Source: Aquificaceae bacterium
GTDB taxonomy: Bacteria; Aquificota; Aquificia; Aquificales; Aquificaceae
Length of the DNA: 9,989 nt
Assembly (NCBI GenBank): GCA_015490115.1
Contig: WFYM01000120.1
Coordinates: 1 to 9,989, forward strand
Reading direction: 5' to 3'
The notes under the pieces: generated by a model
What the model was told of the DNA's origin: nothing
The model's input: the letters and a program-made list of their open reading frames with translations, nothing else
Database searches by the model: none
Program-made: the position numbers and the translations under genes
Part shown: piece after piece, positions 1 through 5,496 of the stretch
Numbering within the stretch: position 1 is the first letter of the stretch
Layout of the letters: each line of letters begins with the position of its first letter

Positions 1-115
1 CCGCCACCTCCGCTCCCCTGTAGTGTCCCATTATGCGGGGCATCCCTTGACGCCTCGCCCACCTCCCGTTCCCGTCCATTATGATCGCTATGTGGCGCGG
101 TATCTTAACCTCCAT
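1..115 (-). CDS. uppS: Undecaprenyl diphosphate synthase, N-terminal part (cut by window edge)
   Basis: UppS is the cis-prenyltransferase that extends farnesyl diphosphate to undecaprenyl diphosphate, the lipid carrier for peptidoglycan and O-antigen. Only the first 38 codons lie in the window; the frame is open to the left edge. Starting at the ATG at 115-113, the peptide reads MEVKIPRHIAIIMDG and then NGRWARRQG, followed by a GHYRGAE segment. HIAIIMDGNGRWA is the hallmark N-terminal motif of the family. D14 corresponds to the catalytic Asp26 of the E. coli enzyme, and the GNGRW stretch forms the diphosphate-binding loop. The start overlaps the stop of the upstream lipoprotein gene (TGATG, sharing the A at 115). 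Only a weak GGGTGAG precedes it, so translational coupling is likely. The family assignment is secure; the rest of the protein cannot be seen. Confidence 0.93.
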   Translation of the reverse strand, partial: MEVKIPRHIAIIMDGNGRWARRQGMPRIMGHYRGAEVA

Positions 116-840
116 CACTCACCCATAAGGTTCCTGTGTTCCCTCGCCCTCACCGCAGCGTCGGAGGTGGGGAACTTCTCTATGAGTATGGAGTAGTATC
201 TGTTCGCCTCCTCGAAGTTACCCCTGTCTATGTTTATCTTCATGAGCTGGAAGTAGGCGTCGGGTAGCTTGTTGCAGTCCGGTAGCTTCCCCCCCTCACA
301 TTTTTCCACCAAGCTCTTGAACACGCTCTCCGCCCTTCCCATATCGCCGAGTTCGTAATATATCCTCCCTATCCAGAAGAAGGCGTTGTCGGTGTATTTG
401 CTTTGGGGATAGTGCTTTATGAAGTTCAGGAAGGCGTCGCGGGCTTCGTAGAGCTTCTTGACGCTGTAGAGCTCTATGGCTTCCCTGTAAGCTGTGTCCT
501 CGTCCTTGGTCTCTTCCACTTTCGGCTCCTCAGGCTCCGCCGGAGGCGGGACCTTCTCAGGCTCTTCTATCTTCACAGTTTTGGGAGGCTCCCTCTCCAC
601 CACCCCGGTCTCCAGCCTAAGCCTTATCCTCTCTATGTCGAGTCTGAGTTCGGAGAGTATCTCGGTGAGCCTGTCTATCCTCCTGTCCGTCTGTTCGAGG
701 TCCTTTTCGAGTTCCGTCTGCCTCTCCTCTAAGCGTGTTATCTTCAGCTCAAGCTCGGATATCCTCTCGGAGGTCCTCTCCTGAGGGACGGGTGCGCAGG
801 CTGTAAAGATTAGGGAAAGGAGGGCGAGGGTCCTTTTCAT
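115..840 (-). CDS. ybgF: YbgF/CpoB-like coiled-coil and TPR envelope lipoprotein
   Basis: This 241-aa protein has the YbgF/CpoB architecture. A basic, hydrophobic signal sequence ends in a lipobox-like IFTAC, with C15 as the likely lipidated residue and Ala at +2, so no Asp inner-membrane retention signal. A charged coiled coil covers about residues 22-78, and a Pro/Glu-rich linker about 84-112. TPR-like helices follow from 117 to 236, including YPQSKYTDNAFFWIGRIYY and a third repeat ending KFPTSDAA. E. coli CpoB is a soluble periplasmic partner of TolA and PBP1B; here a lipid anchor is predicted instead, and no tol or pal gene is adjacent. C181 and C189 lie in an insertion between TPR repeats and could form a disulfide. 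AAGGAGG lies 10 nt before the ATG, with a second GGGAGG closer in. The gene probably forms an operon with uppS. The family is likely; the exact role is inferred. Confidence 0.8.
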   Translation of the reverse strand: MKRTLALLSLIFTACAPVPQERTSERISELELKITRLEERQTELEKDLEQTDRRIDRLTEILSELRLDIERIRLRLETGVVEREPPKTVKIEEPEKVPPPAEPEEPKVEETKDEDTAYREAIELYSVKKLYEARDAFLNFIKHYPQSKYTDNAFFWIGRIYYELGDMGRAESVFKSLVEKCEGGKLPDCNKLPDAYFQLMKINIDRGNFEEANRYYSILIEKFPTSDAAVRAREHRNLMGE

Positions 841-881
841 TCCTCCCTTTCCTCCTTACTAAAAATAATACCTTATATGGT
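841..881. promoter_or_regulatory. Divergent intergenic region between the lipoprotein gene and kdsA
   Basis: Only 41 bp separate the two divergent start codons, so both promoters must lie here or reach into the coding regions. The half next to the minus-strand gene holds its AAGGAGG ribosome binding site. The half next to kdsA is AT-rich (about 861-878). TAATAC at 866-871 is a possible -10 for kdsA, and its complement TATTAT (870-865) a possible -10 for the lipoprotein gene. The two would overlap, implying competition. I see no convincing -35 on either strand, so the exact sites are uncertain. Confidence 0.4.
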
Positions 882-1682
882 ATGGAGAGGTTCGTCATAA
901 TAGCGGGTCCGTGCGCTATAGAGAGTGAGGAGGTGGTCCTAAGGACCGCCGAGAAGGTGAGGGAGCTTCAGGATAAATTCCCCGACGTTGAGTTCGTCTT
1001 CAAGTCTTCTTTTGACAAGGCGAACAGGTCCTCGATAAGGTCCTTCAGGGGACACGGTATGGAGTTCGGTCTCAAGGTCCTGAGGAAAGTAAAAGAGGAG
1101 TTCGATCTGAAGGTGACCACTGACATACACGAGAGCTGGCAGGCGGAACCGGTAGCCGAGGTCGCCGACATAATCCAGATACCCGCCTTCCTCTGCAGGC
1201 AGACGGACCTTCTGCTGGCAGCTGCGAAGACGGGAAGGGCTGTGAACGTGAAGAAGGGTCAGTTTATGGCGCCTTGGGACATGGCGAACGTGGTGGAAAA
1301 GCTAAAAGTAGGAGGTGCCAAGGAGATATACCTAACCGAGAGGGGGACAACTTTCGGCTACAACAACCTCGTCGTTGACTTCAGGAGCCTCCCCGTTATG
1401 TCCAAGTTCGCAAAGGTCATATTCGACGGGACCCACAGCGTCCAGCTCCCCGGGGGTATGGGCGACAGGTCGGGGGGACAGAGGGAGTTCGCCTTTCCCT
1501 TGATGAGGGCGGCGGTTGCTGTGGGTTGTGACGGGATCTTTATGGAGACGCACCCGAACCCGGACGAAGCCCTCTCGGACGGTCCGAACCAGATACCCTT
1601 GAAGGACCTCGAGGGTATAGTGGAGGCTCTTTTGGAGATAAGGAGGGTGGCGGTAAGGTTCCGTGACGTGACCGTCTCTTGA
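882..1682 (+). CDS. kdsA: 3-deoxy-D-manno-octulosonate 8-phosphate synthase (KDO8P synthase)
   Basis: This cytoplasmic enzyme condenses phosphoenolpyruvate with arabinose 5-phosphate to KDO 8-phosphate, the precursor of the inner-core sugar of lipopolysaccharide, so the organism is expected to have an LPS outer membrane. The 266-aa product is full length for the family. It starts MERFVIIAGPCAIES and contains KSSFDKANRSS (41-51), TTDIHESWQ (79-87), QIPAFLCRQTDLL (99-111), and FDGTHSVQLPGG (181-192). C11, H185, E222 and D233 are all present. This is the ligand set of the metal-dependent class, at the same numbering as the structurally studied Aquifex aeolicus enzyme; metal-independent E. coli-type enzymes have Asn instead of Cys. 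No Shine-Dalgarno sequence precedes the ATG (upstream ACCTTATATGGT), so a leaderless or nearly leaderless mRNA is likely. It diverges from the lipoprotein gene and is followed 16 nt after its stop by an unrecognised gene. Confidence 0.97.
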   Translation: MERFVIIAGPCAIESEEVVLRTAEKVRELQDKFPDVEFVFKSSFDKANRSSIRSFRGHGMEFGLKVLRKVKEEFDLKVTTDIHESWQAEPVAEVADIIQIPAFLCRQTDLLLAAAKTGRAVNVKKGQFMAPWDMANVVEKLKVGGAKEIYLTERGTTFGYNNLVVDFRSLPVMSKFAKVIFDGTHSVQLPGGMGDRSGGQREFAFPLMRAAVAVGCDGIFMETHPNPDEALSDGPNQIPLKDLEGIVEALLEIRRVAVRFRDVTVS

Positions 1683-1690
1683 CATATATT
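1663..1690 (+). promoter_or_regulatory. Candidate promoter inside the 3' end of kdsA
   Basis: GTGACG (1663-1668; four of six bases match TTGACA) is followed after 16 bp by TATATT (1685-1690; five of six match TATAAT). Initiation would be expected at about 1697-1699, on or just before the ATG of the next gene. That gene has no ribosome binding site, so a leaderless transcript fits. The call rests on motif reading only. Confidence 0.4.
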
Positions 1691-1698
1691 TTCTTAAG

Positions 1699-2502
1699 AT
1701 GCAGGGGCTTCGCTTCAACTTCGTCGAAGTAGTCGACCCCATAGAGATATCGAGGGAGTGCTGGGAGAAGCTCCTCTCGAGTCCGAGGGAGTTCAAGATA
1801 TATCTCGACAAGTATCTTTGGCTCGCAGGAAGGACGAGGAGGGAGAGGCTGATACTCGCGGGAATAAGGCTGATGCCCTTCGGACTGGGAAGGGAGCCTA
1901 TACTCATATCCCTCTGGAGGAGCGAGTATATAGGATTTTACGAGATAGAGGACCTCCTTAAGAAGGAGGGTCCGAGGGCGCTCCTTAAGGTAGTCGAGGA
2001 CATCCCCGACAGGGTAGAGTTCGGTCAGAGGGAGTTCAGGTATCTCCTCGTTCCTCCCGCCGAAGAGTTCACGAGGCTCACCTCTTGGGTCTTCAAGCTG
2101 GGGAGAAAGTCCGTGGACTTCTTCGGCTGGCCCGAAGGTGTCCACCACCCTCCTCCCGAGCAGGTGGAGAGGATAGTCAAGAAGATGGAACTCGAAGGGA
2201 TAAGACAGCCTGAAAAATACAAACCCCACTCCTCTTACAGACCCACGAAGCTCTCCTTCTTCCTGAAGCTCTTCATAGTCGTTTGGAGAAACGCACTTTT
2301 GAAGTCTTACGGACTCTCCATAAGGAGGAACGGAGACAGGCTCGTCTACACAGCTTCACCCCTCGAAGCTGAGGACGTCCAGCTCCCAGAACCCCACAAG
2401 GTAATAGAAGGTGTTGAGTTCGGAAGTGTGGGGAGCGGCGGTGTGGACAGGACCCTCGAGGAGGAGTGCGTCGATCTTCTCTTTAACCTCGGGATATGGT
2501 GA
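1699..2502 (+). CDS. Uncharacterised 267-aa protein, no family recognised
   Basis: I do not recognise this protein. Codon use (AGG, ATA, GAG, AAG) matches its neighbours, so I take it to be real. The product is soluble-looking: I see no signal peptide and no clear transmembrane segment. The most hydrophobic stretch is SFFLKLFIVVW at about 186-196. It is rich in charged and aromatic residues, with a basic cluster GRTRRER (44-50), a segment FFGWPEGVHHPPP (141-153), and a glycine-rich patch GSVGSGGVD (242-250) near the C-terminus, ending LLFNLGIW. I see no nucleotide-binding, metal or catalytic signature. The ATG follows the kdsA stop by 16 nt and has no Shine-Dalgarno; TATATT lies 8 nt before it. 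No earlier in-frame start is needed. It sits between kdsA and the small ORF upstream of metK, and neither neighbour predicts its function. It may be an Aquificales-specific family. Confidence 0.75.
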   Translation: MQGLRFNFVEVVDPIEISRECWEKLLSSPREFKIYLDKYLWLAGRTRRERLILAGIRLMPFGLGREPILISLWRSEYIGFYEIEDLLKKEGPRALLKVVEDIPDRVEFGQREFRYLLVPPAEEFTRLTSWVFKLGRKSVDFFGWPEGVHHPPPEQVERIVKKMELEGIRQPEKYKPHSSYRPTKLSFFLKLFIVVWRNALLKSYGLSIRRNGDRLVYTASPLEAEDVQLPEPHKVIEGVEFGSVGSGGVDRTLEEECVDLLFNLGIW

Positions 2503-2509
2503 CTATATT
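2482..2509 (+). promoter_or_regulatory. Candidate promoter before the small ORF
   Basis: TATATT (2504-2509) is a good -10 hexamer. A weak -35, TTTAAC (2482-2487), lies 16 bp upstream. Initiation near 2516 would give a leader of about 17 nt containing the purine-rich ribosome binding site of the 46-aa ORF. The -35 match is poor, so this is tentative. Confidence 0.3.
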
Positions 2510-2532
2510 AAGGAGTTAAGGGGGGTTTTGTC

Positions 2533-2673
2533 ATGGAGGAGAAGCCCAAGGTCGAGCCTGTGATACCTGTCGAGCCTGTGGACCCTGACGTGCATCCCGA
2601 GTGGGAGCCTAGGAGGCTCTGCCCCGACCAGAAGATAGACCACACGGTCCCGGACGAGCCGACCGAACCCTGA
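2533..2673 (+). CDS. Small proline-rich acidic protein (46 aa), function unknown
   Basis: An ATG at 2533 opens a 46-codon frame ending in TGA at 2671, 15 nt before metK. Its start is well marked: AAGGAG at 2510-2515 and GGGGGG ending at 2525, seven nt before the ATG. This is unlike its plus-strand neighbours, which have no ribosome binding site. Codon choice (GAG, AAG, GTC, AGG, ATA) matches flanking genes, which supports coding. The product starts MEEKPKVEPVIPVEPVDPD. It is rich in Pro, Glu, Asp and Val, with two VEPV units, one Trp (residue 24) and one Cys (residue 30), and is probably unstructured. I see no signal or membrane segment. It may be co-transcribed with metK and could in principle be a leader ORF for it, but I see no attenuator. 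No family is recognised. The alternative is that it is a chance frame in a 5' leader. Confidence 0.58.
   Translation: MEEKPKVEPVIPVEPVDPDVHPEWEPRRLCPDQKIDHTVPDEPTEP
2551..2580 (+). repeat. Short direct repeat inside the 46-aa ORF
   Basis: GTCGAGCCTGTG occurs twice, at 2551-2562 and 2569-2580, with an 18-nt period. It is in frame and encodes the VEPV units separated by IP, so it most likely reflects a duplicated hexapeptide module in the small protein rather than a separate DNA element. Confidence 0.6.
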
Positions 2674-2675
2674 AG

Positions 2676-2681
2676 TAAAAT
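2676..2681 (+). promoter_or_regulatory. Candidate -10 element placed for leaderless metK mRNA
   Basis: TAAAAT lies 7 nt before the metK ATG, the usual distance from a -10 hexamer to a start site. Transcription would then begin at or beside the A of the start codon. There is no Shine-Dalgarno in the 15 nt between the small ORF and metK. No clear -35 is visible 16-18 bp upstream, so this call is tentative. Confidence 0.35.
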
Positions 2682-2688
2682 TAGACCT

Positions 2689-3816
2689 ATGTACTCGCTC
2701 AGGATGGCTGAATCCGCCACGGAGGGACACCCGGACAAGGTAGCGGACCAGATAGCGGACGCCCTTTTGGATGAGTTCCTAAAAAAGGACCCTTACAGCA
2801 GGGTATCCCTCGAGATAATGGTAACCACCGGTCTCGTCATAGTGGGGGGCGAGCTTTCCACGGAAGGCTACGTGGACATACCCAAGGTGGTGAGGGGTGT
2901 GGTAAAGGACATAGGCTACACGAAGCCGGAACTCGGCTTCGACGCCGACACATGTGCTGTCATAACCTCACTCGACGAGCAGAGTCCGGAGATCGCCCTC
3001 GGTGTCTCGGGTGAGGGTGCTGGGGACACGGCTATAGTCGTCGGCTACGCTGTCAGGGAAGCTCCCAACCTCATGCCTTGGGCTATAACCATAGCCCACA
3101 GGATATCGAAGAGGATCTCGGACCTCAGGAAGGAGGGGAGGTTCCCCTTCCTAAGACCCGACGGGAAGGTCCTCGTCAGCATGATATACGAGGACGGGAA
3201 GCCGAAGTTCGTAAAAGACGTAATCTGCTACGTCCACCACGACCCGGACATAGCCCTCAACAACCTGAGGGAGATGATAGCGGAGGAGGTCATAAAGAAG
3301 GAGATCCCGGAGGAGCTTATGGGTCCCCAGACGGACATAAAGGTGAACCCGACGGGCAGGTTCGTAATAGGGGGTCCTGTGGCGGACACTGGACTCACCG
3401 GTAGGAAGATAGTCTCCGACGCTTACGGTGATATAGGCTTCTCCGGTGGGAGCGCCTTCTCCGGCAAGGACCCGACGAAGACGGACAGGTCCGGTTCTTA
3501 CATGGCGAGGATGATAGCAAAGCACGTGGTAGCTGCCGGCTTGGCTGAGAAGTGTGTGGTCCAGATAGGTTACGCCTTCGGTCTTACCGAACCCGTAGCC
3601 TTCGACATAGAGACATTCGGGACAGAAAAAGTTCCAAAGGAGAAAATAGAGGAGGCTGTCACGAAGGTCTTTCCCTTGAGACCCGCTGACATAATAGAGT
3701 TCCTAGACCTAAGAAGACCAATATACAGGGAGACAGCCTGCTACGGTCACTTCGGCAGGGAAGGTTTCCCTTGGGAGGAGCTAAAGTATCTCGACAAGCT
3801 CATGGACCTTGTCTAA
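2689..3816 (+). CDS. metK: S-adenosylmethionine synthetase (methionine adenosyltransferase)
   Basis: MetK makes S-adenosylmethionine from ATP and methionine in the cytoplasm, releasing phosphate and diphosphate, and acts as a tetramer. The 375-aa product carries the N-terminal signature ESATEGHPDK (8-17), with H14, D16 and K17 as in E. coli. It also has GFDADTCAV (83-91), NPTGRFVIGGP (220-230), the phosphate-loop-like GGSAFSGKD (253-261), KTDRSGSY (264-271) and a C-terminal CYGHFGRE (351-358). Several features are unusual. The hexapeptide usually GAGDQG is GAGDTA (110-115). The loop usually GGGAFSGKD has Ser at its third position. The segment from QSP to GAGD, which forms the mobile gate over the active site, is 5 residues shorter than in E. 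coli (16 versus 21). Active-site residues still look intact, so I infer a working but divergent enzyme. No riboswitch is visible upstream. Its last 36 nt overlap the end of hisZ on the other strand. Confidence 0.96.
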   Translation: MYSLRMAESATEGHPDKVADQIADALLDEFLKKDPYSRVSLEIMVTTGLVIVGGELSTEGYVDIPKVVRGVVKDIGYTKPELGFDADTCAVITSLDEQSPEIALGVSGEGAGDTAIVVGYAVREAPNLMPWAITIAHRISKRISDLRKEGRFPFLRPDGKVLVSMIYEDGKPKFVKDVICYVHHDPDIALNNLREMIAEEVIKKEIPEELMGPQTDIKVNPTGRFVIGGPVADTGLTGRKIVSDAYGDIGFSGGSAFSGKDPTKTDRSGSYMARMIAKHVVAAGLAEKCVVQIGYAFGLTEPVAFDIETFGTEKVPKEKIEEAVTKVFPLRPADIIEFLDLRRPIYRETACYGHFGREGFPWEELKYLDKLMDLV

Positions 3817-4926
3817 AGGAACCTCTGAGAAATCCTCACGTGTTCTGTAGACCCTCACCCTCTCCTTCGAGAGGACGACCACCGCGAGGCGGTAGCCCGA
3901 ACCGAAGGCGTAGTCGAGGGACTCCTCAAGATCCCTCCTTACCATGTCCCTCCCCACCTTTAGACCCCTGCTTCTCAGGGAAGAAGCTACCTCAAAGCCG
4001 AGACCCTCTCCCGAGAGGTCGACGACGAAGACGTCCTTCTCAGCCCTCGAGGAGGACCCGAGGACCTCTATGACCCTGTCCACGTAAACTGTTCCGCCCG
4101 TAGAGGGAAGGTCGCTACCGAACATGCGGGAGAGCTTGTCATACCTTCCCCCTCCGGCTACGGGGGAACCGAGGCTCGGGTGGAACACCTCAAAGACTAT
4201 CCCCGTGTAGTAGGGAAGCTCCCTTATCTCCGAAAGGTCGAAGAAGAAGTCAATGCCCGCCGAAGATAGCATCCTGCCCACTTCCCTTAGCTCCTCCTTC
4301 ACGGAGCCAAGACCCATCCCGTTGAGGAGTTCGAGGACCCCTTCGTCCCCTTGCATCAGGGGAAGTTCGGAAAAGGGGGAGCTTCCGAACCTCCTCCTCA
4401 GGAAGCTTATGTCCTTTTCGAGGAAGGCTTTCCTTACAGCCTCCTTGTCCTCAACTGAGGAGAGGACCTTCTCGACTACGCCGACGTGTCCCACGCTGAC
4501 TTTAAAGTCTTTAAGACCCAGTTCCTTTAAAAAGGAGCATACAGCAGCTATCACCTCAGCGTCCCCCTCAAGGGAGGAGACGCCGATAAGCTCTATACCT
4601 GTGTGGAAGGACTCCCCCTCCTGGGAGACTACCGGTCCGAAGTAGTAGAGCCTGAGGGGAAGTTCGACACTCCTTAGCTTAGACACTGTCCTGAGGACCT
4701 GAGTAGTGAAGTCAGCCCTAAGAGCCAAAAGCTCTCCTGTCCTCGTGTCCTTGAAGACGAGGGAGGACTTAGACCTCTCCCCGAGAGTTTCCCTTTGGTC
4801 CTCCCAAGACTCGAATATGGGGACCCTTATGAACTCGTAGCCCCACCTCTCGAAGACTTGGGAAGCCTTCACACAAGCCTCTTTCAGGAGAAAGGACTCC
4901 TCTAAGGTGAAGAGCCTCCCCCTCAG
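3781..4926 (-). CDS. hisZ: ATP phosphoribosyltransferase regulatory subunit HisZ (probable CTG start)
   Basis: HisZ is a paralogue of histidyl-tRNA synthetase. It does not charge tRNA but partners with short-form HisG in the first step of histidine synthesis, so a short HisG is expected elsewhere. The diagnostic motif is RADFTTQ (about 70-76), as in HisZ; true synthetases have RPEGTA there. SEIRELPYYTGIVFEVF (about 232-248) and GGGRYDKL (258-265) follow, then a separate C-terminal domain from about 297 resembling an anticodon-binding fold. The frame contains a GTG at 4872, but starting there removes the usual N-terminal helix. Extending to CTG at 4926-4924 restores RGRLFTLEESF... before FERWGYEF and gives 381 aa. 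That CTG overlaps the grpE stop (CTGA) and has AAGGAGG 7 nt before it. No ATG, GTG or TTG lies between the in-frame stop at 4980 and it. The 3' end overlaps metK by 36 nt. The function is secure; the start is likely but unusual. Confidence 0.9.
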   Translation of the reverse strand: MRGRLFTLEESFLLKEACVKASQVFERWGYEFIRVPIFESWEDQRETLGERSKSSLVFKDTRTGELLALRADFTTQVLRTVSKLRSVELPLRLYYFGPVVSQEGESFHTGIELIGVSSLEGDAEVIAAVCSFLKELGLKDFKVSVGHVGVVEKVLSSVEDKEAVRKAFLEKDISFLRRRFGSSPFSELPLMQGDEGVLELLNGMGLGSVKEELREVGRMLSSAGIDFFFDLSEIRELPYYTGIVFEVFHPSLGSPVAGGGRYDKLSRMFGSDLPSTGGTVYVDRVIEVLGSSSRAEKDVFVVDLSGEGLGFEVASSLRSRGLKVGRDMVRRDLEESLDYAFGSGYRLAVVVLSKERVRVYRTREDFSEVPLDKVHELVEIL

Positions 4927-5471
4927 CTCTCCTCCTCCTTGGAGACGCTGACGACTACCTTCGCGGGTCTCAAAACCCTACCGTGTATCGTGTATCCCTT
5001 TCTGACCACCTTGACTACCGTGTTCGGTGGGTGTTCCTCCGAGTCTAAGGTTTCAACAGCCTCAGCGAGGTGGGGATCGAACTCCTTACCCACAAGGTCC
5101 ATCTCCTCGACACCGTGCTTTTTGAGTATATTCTTCAGCTCCGCGTGTATGAGTTCGACACCCCTGAGGAGGGCTTCGAAGTCCTTCGAGGTCCTCGAAG
5201 CTTCTATAGCCCTCTCGAAGTCGTCTATGACGCTAAGTATGTCGAGGGCGAGCTTCTCGTGACCGAACCTCCTCTGCTCCTCAAGGTCCTTCCTGTATCT
5301 TTCCCTCAGATACTCCACCTCCCTCTGAAGCTCTATAGCCCTTATGTTGGAGTTCTTGGCTATAGTCTCGAGCTTCTTCACCTTCTCCTCAAGCTCTTTT
5401 ACTCTATTCCTTAGCTCCTCCACCTCCTCCTTTTTGGTCTCCTTAGCCTCCTCCTTTACCTCCTCCTCCAT
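4923..5471 (-). CDS. grpE: Nucleotide exchange factor GrpE (DnaK co-chaperone)
   Basis: GrpE dimers release ADP from the Hsp70 chaperone DnaK and so reset its cycle; they also act as a thermosensor. The 182-aa product has the expected order: an acidic, Glu/Lys-rich N-terminal tail, a long paired coiled-coil helix (about 15-75), a helical bundle, and the C-terminal beta domain. FDPHLAEAV (131-139) matches the family signature, and the ending GRVLRPAKVVVSV is typical. I chose the ATG at 5471 because GGGAGG lies seven nt before it; the in-frame TTG at 5486 would fall upstream of that site. A 25-nt AT-rich gap separates it from the upstream reductase gene, the largest gap in this operon. Its stop overlaps hisZ by 4 nt. 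No dnaK, dnaJ or hrcA is adjacent within view, and I see no CIRCE-type inverted repeat in the short upstream gap. Confidence 0.96.
   Translation of the reverse strand: MEEEVKEEAKETKKEEVEELRNRVKELEEKVKKLETIAKNSNIRAIELQREVEYLRERYRKDLEEQRRFGHEKLALDILSVIDDFERAIEASRTSKDFEALLRGVELIHAELKNILKKHGVEEMDLVGKEFDPHLAEAVETLDSEEHPPNTVVKVVRKGYTIHGRVLRPAKVVVSVSKEEES
4931..4940 (-). promoter_or_regulatory. Ribosome binding site supporting the hisZ CTG start
   Basis: On the minus strand AAGGAGGAGG (4940-4931) lies inside the last codons of grpE. The AAGGAGG core ends 7 nt before the CTG at 4926. This is ideal spacing and stronger than the AAAGAGG before the alternative GTG at 4872. Confidence 0.6.
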
Positions 5472-5496
5472 GGCACAACCTCCCAAAATAAGTAAT

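Noticed and set aside
1540..2229. Open frame (about 229 codons) on the minus strand across the kdsA end and the 267-aa gene
   Set aside because: It crosses the 3' end of kdsA in antisense, is Pro/Leu/Arg-rich without motifs, and the plus-strand frames have better codon use and, for kdsA, certain identity.
2605..2619. GAGCCT/AGGCTC hairpin upstream of metK as a SAM riboswitch or attenuator
   Set aside because: It is a single 6-bp stem with no surrounding multi-helix junction, K-turn or T-tract, and it is inside a plausible coding frame.
3859..3874. CCTCTC/GAGAGG hairpin as a terminator for metK
   Set aside because: The stem is short, lies within hisZ coding sequence and is not followed by a T-tract on either strand.
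5472..5486. TTG at 5486 as the grpE start
   Set aside because: It would place the GGGAGG ribosome binding site inside the gene; the ATG at 5471 is spaced correctly from that site and gives a normal GrpE N-terminus.
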